Position numbers and translations under genes: made by a program
The notes under the pieces: generated by a model
Told to the model about the DNA's origin: nothing
What the model saw: the letters and a program-made list of their open reading frames with translations, nothing else
Databases searched by the model: none
DNA from: Bimuria novae-zelandiae CBS 107.79
Taxonomy: Eukaryota; Ascomycota; Dothideomycetes; Pleosporales; Didymosphaeriaceae
Direction: 5' to 3'
Length of the DNA: 64,000 nucleotides
NCBI GenBank assembly: GCA_010015655.1
Contig: ML976677.1
Span: forward strand, 754,903 to 818,902
Shown: positions 11,746 to 24,260 of the stretch, piece by piece
Numbering within the stretch: the stretch's first letter is position 1
How the letters are laid out: each line of letters begins with the position of its first letter

Positions 11746-13535
11746 CTACACACCCCGCTCCCATACGCCCACGCCCGCAGCCTTGTTGCGCGCAAGCGGG
11801 GCGAATTGCTCAATAGGACCGCGTGCCGAAGAAGCGAAGCGACGCTCTACGTCTGTGCCAGCAGCACTTTGGGCCAAGGCTGTCTTCTGCAGGCCATCCT
11901 GCAGCCTCATATTTTCAAGCTGCGGCGTCATGCCCTCGTATTCAAGACCAGAAAGTCCCCCGATTGACGGCGGAAGCCTCGGTCTTGGTCCTGGGCCTGG
12001 ATCCTCTCCGTCTGAATCCCCACCAGCACCCATCTCGCTGCGGAGGATCTTGACTTGGGTCTTGAACGCCCGCCAGAATTCGTATTTGTCCAGCGGGTCA
12101 TCTTCGTCGTCATCGTCGTCTTCTTCGTTGTCAAGCGAGGACTCCTCATCGTCGTCGCCATCGTCGCGGTTCCGTGCTAGTTCTAGTAGGGTTGCTACGA
12201 AAGCTTCCTTCAAGTATGCGAACGAGAAGTCGTCGGTGATGCCTGCAATCGCATCACAAAGTTTGCTCGGGAAATCGATGTTCTTCTTGTTCTTCAGCTT
12301 GTTCCTCCAGTATTGTGCTAATACTCGTCAGCTTCGCTCTTGACCGTGATAACAGTAGAGCCGCTTACCATACTGAGCGCGCTCGCTCTTGCTCGGCAGA
12401 GGGAACAAATACTTGCGATCAAAACGCGATGGCCGCTTGGAAAGTCCTGGGTCGAGCTCGTCGAGGTGATTCGTCGTCGCAATCATGAGAATACCGTCGT
12501 TGTTTTCCAGGCCATCTACCTCATTGAAGAAATAACTCCGAGTCGATTTGGTTACGATGGTGTCGATATCCTCCAGTACCAGCATGCATGGTGTCATCGA
12601 ACGAGCCAGTGTAAAGACGCTTCTGAGCATCCAGGGATATGGCGCATCCTTCACGTAGAGCGTTACCACTGGCTTTTTACGCTCCTGGACTGTGTGCATC
12701 AGAGCCTTCAGGGAGATGGTCTTGCCGTTACCCACAGGACCGTGGAAGATGAGGCCGCGTTTCCATGGAACGCCATATTCGCGATAAATGTCCTCGTTGT
12801 CGAAGAACTTGTTCGCGACTTCGGTCAAAGCCTTCTTCATCTTAGGATCTAGGATCACATCCTCCCACTTGGCCTTCTTCACCTCGTCCCAGAGCTTGGT
12901 CGAACGCATCCAGTCACCATCATACACGTAGATGGCTGGCTCTTCTTTGATAAGCCATGCTCCAATGGTGGCCAGAAGACGATCAACCACTGATGAGTGC
13001 GAAGTGGTTGTCTCGCTACCCTGTGGCTCCTTCAGGATGTATTGGATATGGAGCAATCCTATGACCACCGTGTACAGAATGAAGCGCTCATGGTTCCACG
13101 TGTAGTTGTATTTTCCATAGAAGACTGCGTCGCCAAGCTGACCTGAGCCGCCCTAAGCAAGCGAAGGATTGGTTAGCAAAAGTGATCCGAATCTGTTTGG
13201 CACAGGCTCAAGCGGTTTAGTTTATAATACGGCAAAAATTGAGGTCATACCCTGTGGGACGGACCAATGAAGCCCGTCCATCGTATAACAGGCTCGGTGT
13301 CTTCGTCGAGCTCAGCTTGCGCATAACCTGCGGCGGAAAATTGAAGTAGGTTGAGGTTTCTGGTTGGAACTGCGGTAACGATCAATTCCGGATGTTTCTC
13401 TCGGAGTGCTGTGAGGATTTGCACATCGGGATCAAATCCTTTGCCATTCACCATTTCCTTGTAGTCGGGAAACAGCTGCGGGGGATTGTGCGGGCCATCG
13501 TTGTCGATGAAGGTGAAATCCTCGGAGGCAGCCAT
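11746..13535 (-). CDS. BCS1-like AAA-family ATPase, 546 aa
   Basis: Minus-strand exons are 13535-13251, 13152-12369 and 12317-11746. The introns (98 and 51 nt) have GTATGA and GTAAGC donors, CTTAG and ATTAG acceptors, and matching phases. The AAA core shows Walker A GPVGNGKT at about residues 233-240, Walker B CMLVLEDIDT at about 284-293, sensor-1 IATTNHLDELD, and the second-region RPSRFDRKYLF. It belongs to the large fungal AAA group related to the mitochondrial Bcs1 chaperone. I see no clear mitochondrial presequence or Bcs1 membrane anchor, so mitochondrial function is not implied. The C-terminal region has a strongly acidic Asp/Glu run followed by a Pro/Gly-rich tail. The start MAASEDF was preferred; an in-frame ATG 37 codons upstream (13646) exists. 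Confidence 0.85.
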
Positions 13536-14520
13536 TTGGGTACGAGTGAGTGTGTATTCAAAGAGTATGTTGAGGAAGAAGGGTCGATGCAAAGTTGCAA
13601 TCGCTTTTGTACGAGCAGGTAGCAATCCTCCGTGGTGATGCTCCAATGTTGTGATTGGCTTTCGCGACCAATGGGTACACGCCCTAGGGCTTTAAATGCG
13701 AGAATGACGTCTAATGTTTCACTCGCGAACACGGATGGGAGGCCTGAACGATACTGAGTAAGTGCACAATCACAAACAGTGTGCGAATGGAATAGTATAT
13801 GCAGACAGGGGGCTTGCGACGTAAAGTACTGTTGGGGATGTATCCTCTGTGCTAACTGATCAGGGCGCATGTGTGGAGAAAGCAATATCGGAGGCGTCGT
13901 ACCTTCCCGATCCTCTTGCATACGGTGGCCTCACGAGACCTATCCGTCCAACCTCCAGCTGGACCTACGTCACATATTTCATTGATAACGAACAAGTAGG
14001 GATGCGCAATTGAATTCGTCGTCTTATACTCGTAAAGGTTCAATGTGGAGTTGGAAACAAGGGCTGACTAACCGCGGACTTCCGACACGCTCATTGATAT
14101 GGGCAAGTGCACCGGAAGCTCCATACCTAGGGTGGCTTTCACATGCAATTGAATTCCGCATGCCAACCAACGTGAATAGAGACTGGGCGTCCCAACAGTG
14201 CGCTCATGCTTGGCTTGTCAACCTTATAATGCCCCTCACGGCGACTTACAGCCGTCATCAAAGCTCTGTTTGTGAGGTGAGCTATAAAGACGCGCCCAGT
14301 GGCCGCCGTCGGTGAGGGATCCTGGGTGTTCACGTGTCACCGACCCCGGCAAAGCTCCATCTCATTTTCGCAACCAATTCCCTTCGCGACCCAAGCAACA
14401 ATTGACGGCGGGGGCGAGCGGGGACGCAGTTCTCCATACTTCTTCGTGTTCATTCTTTCCTCCGTATATTTGTACACGTATATTTGTACACGTATATCTT
14501 GTAATCTGGTTGACACTCGC
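13536..14520. other. Divergent intergenic region
   Basis: About 1 kb between the AAA ATPase and the INSIG gene, which are transcribed away from each other. A short direct repeat (TATTTGTACACG twice in tandem) lies near 14465-14490, shortly before the INSIG start. Open frames here are short and unsupported. Confidence 0.5.
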
Positions 14521-15827
14521 ATGGCATCGCGGAAGTCGGAACTAGCAGAAGCGACCATGGCAGAGGACCCTTTCGTCTCAAGCTCGACGCAGCAACCGCA
14601 CATCTACCGTCCCATACCCCGCCGCAACTTTTCAAACCAGAGGGAGACGTCCGACTCGCCCGCACACGCATTCGTTCCGTCCACGCCGCCCGGCGTCGCC
14701 GAGACGCAGAACCGCCCGTCCGACTTCCTCGCACAGCTGAACGCGCGCCTGCTTCGAACATACAATGCAGGCCTCACCGAGAGCGGAGACGCAGAGGAAG
14801 CGCCACCTCCGCCTCAGCGAAACAAAAGCTTCATGAACCTGACCAAGAGTACTCTCTTTGGAATCTACGACGACGATGCTAGCACGCCCGTGGAGCAGAG
14901 TGTTCCGGAGACGCCGTGGGGAGCAGGCGCGGAGACGCCCGGGAGGAAATACTCCGGCTCGAGGAGGTGGGAGAGTGGCACCGACAGCCCTGCTTTCGGT
15001 CTCACCATGCAGCCGCGCACCAGCACGGGGAATGCGACAGCCAGACATGCGCTGAGGCCGCAGAGAAGAGGCATTTGGAAGTACGCCGTGTCCTTGGGAA
15101 AGCTGGCAGCACTGTTTCTCTTCGGTGTTACCTACGGCGTCATCGTCAGCCACCTACATGACACTAGGGAGCTGGCGGCCGTGCGAGTAGAAGGTGTGGA
15201 TCCAGGAAACTGGGTCTATCTTGCAAGCTGGGGACTTGCCGGTCTCGTGTTGGGCAGCTGCTTGCCGTACGTGGAGGTTGTTTGGGGAGGACAGGGGGCA
15301 GAGAAGGAGAACGAAACGAGTTTCAGCGAGCAATGGAACGACATCGTGAGGAGTGTAGGCGCATTCTTGGCAATAGCATTCGCCATCGTAAGCATTCGTG
15401 TACACCCTCCAAGTACCGCGGGACTAACAGACAACAGCGCCGACTCCCCTGGCAGTCCACACTCCAACTCACGCTCACGCTCGCATTGGTCAATCCCGCG
15501 CTCTGGTATATCCTTGACCGCACCAAGCCTGGCTTTTCATACTCACTCCTCGTAACTTCCGTACTGACCTCGTGCATCTTCCTCTCCGACCTGGATATCC
15601 TTCCGTCGCCTTCGCTACCCGCCACGACGAACGGCACGCACACACCCTCCGCAGCCGGAATACAGGGCGAGCAAAACATGTTTGTCGGTGTGGTCAGCTA
15701 CGAGACGCTGGCTGTGGTGACGTGGGTCGGTAGCGTGCTGTTCTGCAGCTGTGTGTGCTTCGGCAGTATAGGCAGACGTCTCGCCGTCTGGGACCACAAC
15801 AAGTGGGGACGCAAGAGAGAACCGTGA
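14521..15827 (+). CDS. INSIG-domain ER membrane protein, 418 aa
   Basis: The gene has exons 14521-15387 and 15438-15827. The 50-nt intron runs GTAAGC...AACAG with a CTAAC branch, in phase 0. INSIG proteins are ER membrane proteins that in animals and yeasts bind HMG-CoA reductase or SREBP-pathway partners in sterol control. A disordered Ser/Thr/Pro-rich N-terminus of about 180 residues precedes the membrane core. The core contains LGKLAALFLFGVTYGVIVSH, a Trp/Gly-rich second segment ending LPYVEV, the conserved WNDIVRSVGAFLAIAFA and RRLPWQS region, LALVNPALWYILDRTKPGF, and two further hydrophobic segments. The tail ends in a basic RKREP-type sequence. The start was chosen at the ATG beginning MASRKSELAE; the frame is open further upstream. 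Confidence 0.88.
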
Positions 15828-16626
15828 TATCTGAAGTTTTGCTAGCATCGTGAACGGCTAGCAGACACCCTCGTATTATTAGTCTTGTATTGCATTGTAA
15901 TGGTTGGGTCAACTGTGGGAAAAGGCATGGTGGATATTTGTCTGCTTGGGATGGTCTATGTGGCGGACTTGATCTACCGCGTTGAAAGTTACCACGAATT
16001 GTACCGCATCGAACGTGCGATTATGCACTTCTACTGCTTCTTTAGTTCACATGTTGGGTTCCCTTCGAGGTGTGCCGTTCGAATCGCGACTTCCTTCCAC
16101 ACAACCCTGCTGCTCTTGCCTTCCTTCCTTGTTCGAGATCACCACCTACTCCACTCCGCCTTACTTCTCCATACAACCTCCTCACTTTCCAGCACTGCTC
16201 ATACACATCATTGCGACCCGGAAAGCATCAACAGCGAAATTACAAATACAAATCACCCCGGTCCGTTAACGAACTAGGAACCAGCAGAGCTGCTCAACCA
16301 AGGACCTCCTTCAGTTCTGCGGAAGTGAACGGCAATCGCGAACGGCAATCGCGACCGCGAGGCCATGATCTTCTCATTTGCCTATTTCGCGGTTTCTGCC
16401 CCTTCATCCAGGAGGTGATACAATTCAAACGCGGCAATATGGCCACGAGCAACAATCCAGCCTTGTCAGCTTGCACCATTGAACAATCAAACGAAGACTC
16501 CAGAATCATACCAAACTTGGGGCAGGATCTATAAATTCAGGGTAAGAGTTGATAGGCAACCCAGACTACTTCCCAGCCAAACGCCAAAACTGTCAGAGCA
16601 GAGTGTGTGGCAAACAAGCTGCGAAG
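15828..16626. other. Intergenic region / kinase 5' leader
   Basis: About 0.8 kb. A possible 5'-UTR intron of the next gene starts at 16542 (GTAAGAG) and ends near 16602 (CTGTCAG). Overlapping open frames from 15885 to 16534 have no recognisable domain and are not called. Confidence 0.4.
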
Positions 16627-17962
16627 ATGCCTTCACAATTCACATTCCGCCAAGCAGAATACAACATCAAACTGGGGGAGGAGAGATCGCCATTCGCGAG
16701 TATACTAACACGTCGAAGAAGCGGCGTAAATGGGATCGTTTACAAAACTATGCTCACGAACGACGTCTGGGACTATCTGGCAAATGCACCTCCTAACAGC
16801 GCCGTAACCCACTTCGCCGTAAAAATGAGCAAATCAGAAAGGAAAGACTTGGGTGTAGCTGAACGAACGTTTCTGGAGTCTTTAAAGAAGAATGACGTCT
16901 ATCACGAACATTTAGCCATGTGCTACGCTTGTTTTGAGTATACGGATGATTTGTGGTTTGTCATGGACCTTGCTGAGGGCAACATGGAAGAATTCATGCT
17001 GAGGCATGAATACGGTAGGAGCCCGTCATTGAAACTGTTCGACTTTGAGTGGTTACTCAGGCAGATGTGCGGCCTAGCGGGAGCACTCGACAGCATTCAC
17101 AGACCTGGTGCTTCCGACGTGGTAGATTGGCAACATTGTGACGTGATAGGTTGGCATCATGACATCAAGCCGGAAAACATTCTCTGGTTCGGAAAGGGCA
17201 ATAACATTGACTTCCGAATTGCGGACTGGGGTACAGCCGAAATTCAACAGAGACATCCTGTTGAATCCGGAAAGTACATATATGATAAACCACTTGGTAG
17301 CAAGTGCATAGGATGGCCAGCTTACCTCCCACGCGAGGCGCTACTAGGTGTAGAGACGACGTGTCCGCCTGACGTTTGGTCTTTAGGATGCGTATTTGTG
17401 GAAGTGCTCATTTGGTTTGATCGCGGCTACGAGGCACTACACGACAACGGGTCCGATGGGATCCTGGGATTTCGTCATCGTCGACGCGAAAAGACTAAGG
17501 AGCTGCGAGAAGAACTGAAGACGAAAATAACGAACAATCAAGCAGCAAAGAATGATGACTTCAATGTCTTCTACGGGCGGGATGGCCATCTATTGGAGCT
17601 CGTGGAGGAAACGATTGCTTCCCTAGGAGAGGAAACCAACGGTGACACACCCAGACTTGTCAACAATCAAGCCAATCAAGCCGGTCTAACCCAATATGGT
17701 AATTCACTAGCTCGCATAGGTTAAGATGTTACTAAATTTGGTTAGATCGGCTTGATTGGCTTGATTGTTGACAAGTCTGGACACACCCTTCGGCGTACGA
17801 TCAAGTCCAATGCTGGCACCGCGCTTACACTGTCCTAAGATACCCGCAGTAGTCGAGATTGTGCGGCGTATGTTGCGGCATGACGCAGCTGCGCGAGCGA
17901 CAGCTAGGGAGGTTGGGGATGAGCTTAGGGAGATGTGGATTGGAGAGAAAGGGCGGGCGTAG
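16627..17962 (+). pseudogene. Serine/threonine protein kinase interrupted by a hAT-type MITE
   Basis: The kinase domain is recognisable throughout. It has the beta-3 Lys in FAVKMSK (residue about 66), a catalytic loop HHDIKPENIL with Asp about 179, the metal-binding Asp in ADWG (about 200; the usual DFG), LPREALLG in place of APE, and PPDVWSLGCVFVE. A 128-bp MITE (17652-17779) with its 8-bp duplication is inserted near the C-lobe end, adding 136 bp and shifting the frame. The present frame stops at 17722-17724, giving about 365 aa whose last 23 or so residues are MITE-encoded. Beyond the insertion, the original frame resumes through VVEIVRRMLRHDA (a terminal kinase helix) to a stop at 17962. 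Ignoring the insertion, the gene would have encoded about 399 aa. Function may be retained if the missing tail is dispensable. Confidence 0.8.
17652..17779. mobile_element. 128-bp hAT-superfamily MITE inside the kinase gene
   Basis: The two ends are 40-bp inverted repeats (17652-17691 and 17740-17779), identical at 39 of 40 positions by hand comparison, starting CAGACTTGTC. They are flanked by a perfect 8-bp direct repeat GACACACC (17644-17651 and 17780-17787). An 8-bp duplication and a CAG terminus are diagnostic of hAT elements. It is too small to encode protein, so it is non-autonomous. The near-identical arms indicate a fairly recent insertion. Confidence 0.93.
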
Positions 17963-18418
17963 CGTGGAAGTTTGCACGGAGAGGAAGAGGAAATCTTGGA
18001 GGAAGCAGAAGGAGGTAGGGAGTCGAAGTGGAATTGTGGTTTGGCGGTTTGGCGGTTTGGCGGTTGCTGGGACGACCAACCCCCAACTTCAATTACTTCC
18101 CGTTTTGTCAGCATCAATCGCCAAAGCAGCCCTGGATTACACGCTTCCCGACCTGTCTCAGTATGGCTAAACTAAAGATTACCCTCTTCGTTGACATCGT
18201 AAGCCTCTTTGATCGTCTCATGCTAATTTACGTAGTGGTTCACCACCATCTTGAACTTTCAACATTGTGACTGGTATCGGTTTCCGATTCCTGCACTTCG
18301 GTTATTCTGGGCGTACGGCCGCTGAGAAAGGCGCTTACTTGATAGGCGTTAGCGACTTACAGGGGATATATGTGGCTTACAAAGTGGCGATATCGTGAGC
18401 TGTGCACATGTACCTCTA
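17963..18418. other. Boundary between gene block and repeat island
   Basis: About 0.46 kb without a gene. A short GGCGGTTT triplication occurs near 18040-18065. Composition becomes sharply AT-rich just after this segment. Confidence 0.5.
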
Positions 18419-18799
18419 ACGTGTTCGGCAAGCGAGTGGATCAGGCAAGTAAGCGGATCACTCTATTTTACTAGTAAAACCGTGATTTTTACACCCCTGT
18501 TAAGGCTCTTAATACTTAATAATAAATTCTAAATTTTTAATGTAGTTATATTATATGTGTAAGAATAACTATACTAAATTTCTATAGTTCTAATATATGT
18601 AGTTATTAAAATATGGCGTATGGGAACCAAAATACCCCTATAATGTAGTAATTCTTAAATAACGTCTAGTTTCTTTAGGCTAGAGCTTAATAATTTTAAA
18701 TATATAAATTATTTATATCGGTGCAGCCAGTCATATAACTTTATAAATATTACTATTATGTATTAAGATACTTAACAGGGGTATAAAAATCACGGTTTT

Positions 18800-19018
18800 T
18801 GTTGAGAATATGTGGGTTCAGTCCAGATTGGTGGAAGGTGGGCCCGTGGTACTTGCTACACGTGAAGGTAGCCCCACTGTAACGTCCTCGTCACGGTTGA
18901 TACGGGACTCAAGACAATACACGATAGTTAAGACAATATGTTGCAGCTACCCCGCCTTATCCCTCTCCCACTCGGTTATCTATAGTAGTTATACTACTAA
19001 AGGGACCTTGTTCTAATA
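18800..19018 (+). repeat. 5' LTR of the copia element
   Basis: This is a 219-bp repeat starting TGTTGAGAATATG and ending in TCTAATA, presumably originally CA. By hand it differs from the 3' LTR at 11 positions, all transitions, as expected from RIP. Confidence 0.92.
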
Positions 19019-19393
19019 GGTTATAAGCCTGGTTGCCAAAGCTAACGTTATTGTTTTAATACCACCAGAGTCGCGCAGGACTTAGATTCGAGGAAAAAAA
19101 ACCCTTAAAAGTTACAAAGGACTTAGCTACAATTCGCGAAAGGAATTAGTTATTAACTAGAGTCGCGCAGGACTTAGATTTAAGCAGGAATTAACTTTAC
19201 CTATACACACCTTCTCCACGCTCGAGAATTGACAACGACTGCACTGCCTGCAGCATAACGCATACATACATACCACTCGCATACACCTTACGCTGCCAGC
19301 ATCGCTTGCATACTGCCTGCACCGCCTGCACCGCCTGCACCGCCTGCACCACCTGCAACCGACACGTGTGAGCCTCCTCACATCCGCACACAC

Positions 19394-19732
19394 ATGATGG
19401 CCGAAGAGAAGGAAAAGTGGAAGATTCCCAAACTCATAGTAGAGAATCATAATAGTTGGTTCCGCCGGAACAAAGTCAAGCTAAGAGGGAAAAGAGTCTT
19501 CTACGTGTGCGAGAGAAGCCTAGAGGAGTACTACCAAATTACTACTACTAAAGACCTGTTAGATGCTATGAAAGGACTAGATATCACAGACAATAAGACT
19601 ATCAAGGCCCGCATTAATGTTAATAAAAGAGATAAGTACCTAGAGGATAAGGCAATCGTAATTAACCTTCTATTTAGATCCCTTAGTAATAATGACCAGG
19701 CCCTTATTAACGAGTATAACACCGCCTTCTAG
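19394..19732 (+). pseudogene. Copia gag N-terminal fragment (UBN2-type)
   Basis: An open fragment of 112 codons begins MMAEEKEKWKIPKL and carries NHNSWFRRNKVKLRGK and ALINEYNTAF, recognisable as the N-terminal part of a copia capsid polyprotein. It stops at 19730-19732. Homologous frames continue downstream with many stops to the zinc knuckle near 20180 and into pol. It is not expected to make a functional protein. Confidence 0.8.
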
Positions 19733-22700
19733 TTCTAGGCTTACCTGCGAAAGAAGTACACTTAAGCTAACGCTACCGCCGCTAACATGTACATAACTAG
19801 GATCTAGACATTTACATTTAATTCTAAGAGCACGATTATTAGATTATAGGAAAAGCTAAAGGATTACTAGCGTAAGCTTGTCTTAGCAGACGCTAACACT
19901 AATAGAGCCTATAAAAACGCTACACTACTACTTATTCTTATTAAATTACTCCCTCTAAGTTTTAGAACTACGATTAACACCCTAAATGCCTAGCTTAACC
20001 TTACTATTGAATAAAAGCTCAAGTTCCTGGAAGAGAAGGAGGTCCGAGACTAGCAAAATACCAACGAACAAGCTCTTCCAGCATTCCGAAAAGCCCACAA
20101 GTACGTTTCGCCACACAAGCGAGGCAACAGGGACCTGTTATCTGACTCCGAACCTAGCGCTACGTCCGGCATCCAGTGCTACCTTTGCGACGAATCTCAC
20201 TACATGCGAGACTGTTCAAAGCTTACGAAGGCTTGAAAGCTCCTAAGGGAATATAAAGCTAAGAAGAAGCGAAGGAAGAAGAAGCCATCCCCTTTAAAGC
20301 TGCCTAAGCCGCCTGTTAAGCCCAGGAAATCTAATAAAAAGACTAGCAAAGCATATAGAGCCAAAGAAGAAGGTAGGTTAGAATTAAAGCTAGAGATATT
20401 AACTAGTACCTTAGACTTAGAAGACGAGGAAATCGAGACATGCCGTCTCTTAAAAGACATTGTCGGTAAGGCCTCTCTATCCACCTAGGCCGGCGACACT
20501 GGCGCTTCCTTACACATGTCTAACTAACCTTTATTATTTAGACGGATAATTAAGATCAAGCGAAGACTCGTTTAGGTTAGAGGAGGAGAGTTATATGCAG
20601 ACTAGAAGGGAGAAGCTTAAGTAGTATGTAAAGATAGGTCGTTAACATGGCTTTTAGATATACTACTTGTACCTAACCTTAGAGTTAATTTATTATTAGG
20701 GAGACGAATTTGCGCAGCAGGCCTAAAGGGTCAATTTAACTTAAATACACTATGTTTTAAACTAGGAAAGAAGACAATCATTAAAGCAACTATAGACGAC
20801 GGCCTCTATGTAGTGTCACACATCGCCGATAGATACCGAGAGATGGCATTCCCAAGCACAGAATAGCATATACTAGCAGAATTTAACGAAATGGAACTTA
20901 AGACTGGCGAAAAAGAGAGATACTTACTGTATTACAGACGCTTTACACACCTGGGGCCTGCAAAAATCGCGAAACTCCACGAAGTCATAACCCTCCAGAA
21001 GAAGATTTAAGTACTAGAAAAGATAGAACCCTGCGAAGTCTGCGCCTTAATAAAGATAAGAAATAGCATCCTTAAGTAGCTAAGAGAGCACAAGGCTACG
21101 AAGCTAGCTTTAATACAGTTTAATATTATAAGACCCTTTCTAATATCTTTAAGAGGAAATCGATAGTTCCTCCTTATTATTAATAGCTACACGCGGAAGA
21201 ACTAGGTCATCCTGTTAAAGTATAAGAAAGACGCACAAAAGGAACTTAAAGTCTAAAAGATCTTTATTAAATATTAAACTAACAAAAAAGTTAAAGCTGC
21301 TAGGACTAACAACGCACTAGAACTCTTGCAACAAGTTAAGGAATAGAGAGTTATATAAGGAGTAGAACTATAGCCTACTATAATTACGTTATTATATTAA
21401 AATGGACTAGCTAAGCGAAATATCTAAACTATAGAAGCTAATATAAGAGCAATGCTTAAGGACGCTAGTCTACTAATTAAGTTCTAGGACAAAGCTGTGG
21501 AGGCAGATATATATATGCGAAACTGCACTAATACAGGACCTATAATTAATAGAAAGCAAGTTAGCCCTAAAGAGGCTTTCACGGGAAAGACGCTATTTAT
21601 TAACCACATCCGTGTATAGGGGAGTAAGTGCTACTCCTACATCCACCCTCAGATAATTCTAGCAGATTAATAACACGACAAGCTTATAGACCGCGGTAAA
21701 GTTAGAGTATTTATAGGCTATTCTAAGATAACAAATAAGCAGTTCAAGTTCTATTCGCCAGAACTAGGATACACCTCAAGATTAAGCCGCATATTAGTGG
21801 ACGAACACACGCCTGGAGGGAGGGTCGAACTACGGTTGCGAAACATCCCAGCTGGATTACAGGGAACGCAAAATACTATGCCAGACCGAAAACTAAGAGG
21901 AAGACCAAGGAAAGATCCTACTCCTACTAAATTAACTACTACTTAACCGACTCCCGCTCAGCCAGCTCCTGCAGAACTGACAGAACAAGCTGCTGTGGAA
22001 CAAATAGAACCACTAACTATAAACGAGATGGAACCACCGACTGCGGAGCAAATGGAACCATCGCCTGCAGAACAAGTGGAACCAACTCCCAAGCTAATTA
22101 AGCGTGGAAGAGGAAGACTAAGGAAGCTAAACGCTGCTCTTCCTATAGCTCTACCTTAAGGTAAGCGAGTACCTGACCTAGTAAACGAAGAGCCTAGAAA
22201 ACCTGTCGAAGTCTTGCCAGAAGCTCTACGATACTTTACAAGAGGGTCTAAACGCAAGAGGTCTAGCGAAGACACTATAGAAGATAAAAGATTCTAGAAA
22301 ATCATTAAAGCTATGCTGGCACGAGTCGACTTTACGGACGAGCAAGCACAGACTTTCGAGAAAGCCTTTCTAGCAACTAAGATTGTAGGAATTCGGATTC
22401 CCCAGACATATTAACAAGCTATTTACGACCTAAAGTACAGAAATTAATGGAAAGTAGCAGTGCTGGAGGAGATAATCTCACTAATAGAAAATAGAACCTA
22501 GGAAGAAGTCTTACCGGCAAAAGACGCGAATATAGTTAACTTAAAGTAGGTTTTTACAATTAAGACTAAGCCAGACGGGATAGTTAAACAATTTAAGGCA
22601 CGCCTTGTGGCAAGGGGTTTCACCTAAGTACAGGGTATTAACTATAACGAGACCTTTGCGCTAACTATCTATATAGATACCTTGCGTTTATTCCTAGCCA

Positions 22701-23978
22701 CTATCGCAGTAGAAGACTTAGAATGTTTTTATTATAATATTAAGAATGCGTTTACTAAGTCTTACCTTAAGGAATAGATCCTCCTTAAGCCACCAGAAGG
22801 AGTTTATGTTAAGAAAGGATATGTCCTAAAAGTCCTTTAAAACCTATACGGACTAAAGCAAGCTACTTAAGACTAGAACCTGTTAATAAAGAAAGAGCTT
22901 CTTGCATAGGGATTTGTACAAAGCCTTATAGACCCTTATATATTTATCTATAAGGAGAGAAAGATTTAAATCCTAGTCTACGTTAACGACGTCCTTGTAG
23001 CGGCAAAGGAGCAATCTTAGACTAAGTGGTTCTGGAAGAAGCTTTCTAGACGATTTAACGCTAAGAACCTAGGGGAGGTAGATAAAGTCCTTAGAGTGCA
23101 AGTTATAAGAGATAGAAAGCACTATATAATCTTCCTTAACTAAGAGTAATACCTACGCGCAGTACTTAATAAGTTTAGAATATTAAGTAAGAAGTATAAA
23201 GATAGGAAGATCCTATCTACTAATTATACCTTATTTAGGCTAACTACTAATAACGACACCTGAATTAACATAACCGAGTACCAGCAGGGAATTAGAAGCT
23301 TAATATTTACTATAGTTCTTACACGTCCAGATATTGCATTCACCCTTAGAAAACTGAGCCAATACATGAGCGATCCAGCAGAACACCATAGCCATGCATT
23401 AAAGAACCTATTACGGTACCTTAGGTTAATAGTCACAATGAAACTACGCTACGGACTAGGGGGAGCATACTCACAATTTGTCGTCTACTCAGATGCTAAC
23501 TAGGCAAGCGATACTATAGACTAAAAGAGCGTCTTAGGAAGCACTGCAATGTTCTATAAAGATCTAATATTATAGTCTAGTAAGAAGCAACGATTAGTTA
23601 TAACGTTAAGTTATAAATCTAAGTATATCGCGCTTTTAACATGCTGCAAGCAAGGCTAGTAGATTGCTTAAGTGTTTAGAGACCTTAGATTCCCAAAGTA
23701 CATTAGAAAAGACACCAACAAAGTTTAGATGTTAGGCGATAATCAGGGCGCCATTACACTTATAAAGAACCCTTACCTTTACGAAAGATTAAAGCACATT
23801 GACGTCTATTATTACTTTGTCAGGGACCTGGTAGAATAAGGCAGACTTAATATAGCTTACGTGCTAACTGCAGATATAGTTGCTAATAGAATAATAAAGC
23901 CTTTGCAGCGAGTGGCATTTAAGAGATTTAAGAACTAACTAGGAGTTATCTATGGACCAGACCTGTCCTGAGGGGGAG

Positions 23979-24197
23979 TGTTGAGAATATGCGGGTTTAG
24001 TCTAGATTAGTGGAAGGTGGGCCCGTGGTACTTGCTGCACGTGAAGGTAGCCCCACTGTAACGTCCTCGTCACGGTTGATACGGGACTCAAGACAATACA
24101 CGATAGTCAAGACAATATGTTGCAGCCACCCCGCCTTGTCCCTCTCCCACTCGGTTATCCATGGTAGTCATACTACTAAAGGGACCTTGTTCTAATA
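23979..24197 (+). repeat. 3' LTR of the copia element
   Basis: This is a 219-bp copy of 18800-19018, immediately preceded by a purine-rich AGGGGGAG tract that fits a polypurine tract, and followed by the GTTTT target duplication. Confidence 0.92.
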
Positions 24198-24260
24198 GTT
24201 TTACTAGTAAATGGAGTGATCCGCTTACTTGCCTGATCCACTCGCTTGCCGAACACGTTA

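Larger units (their letters stand above)
18800..24197 (+). mobile_element. Ty1/copia LTR retrotransposon, 5.4 kb, degenerate
   Basis: Two 219-bp LTRs bound the element, and a perfect 5-bp duplication GTTTT flanks it (18795-18799 and 24198-24202). Domain order is copia: UBN2-like gag, zinc knuckle (CYLC...HYMRDC, near 20180), protease trace AGDTGASLHMS, GAG-pre-integrase (HLGPAKIAKLHE, near 20950), integrase, RVT_2 reverse transcriptase (FKARLVARGF near 22600; VYVNDVLVA near 22980), and RNase H. Stops recur at Gln and Trp positions, consistent with RIP. The element sits inside the TA-flanked MITE. Confidence 0.93.
18419..24258. mobile_element. TA-flanked inverted-repeat element (Tc1/mariner-like MITE) split by a copia insertion
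   Basis: The left arm 18419-18504 (starting ACGTGTTCGGCAAGCGAG) is the inverse of the segment ending at 24258, once the copia element and its 5-bp duplication are set aside. The inverted repeats are about 86 bp with very few mismatches. TA dinucleotides flank both ends (18417-18418 and 24259-24260), as for Tc1/mariner-superfamily elements. Without the copia element it would be about 437 bp, with an AT-rich core and no open frame, so it is a MITE or foldback element. The copia element entered within the right arm. Confidence 0.85.

Noticed and set aside
18039..18066. GGCGGTTT triplicate as a regulatory repeat
   Set aside because: Too short and simple; likely replication slippage without evidence of function.
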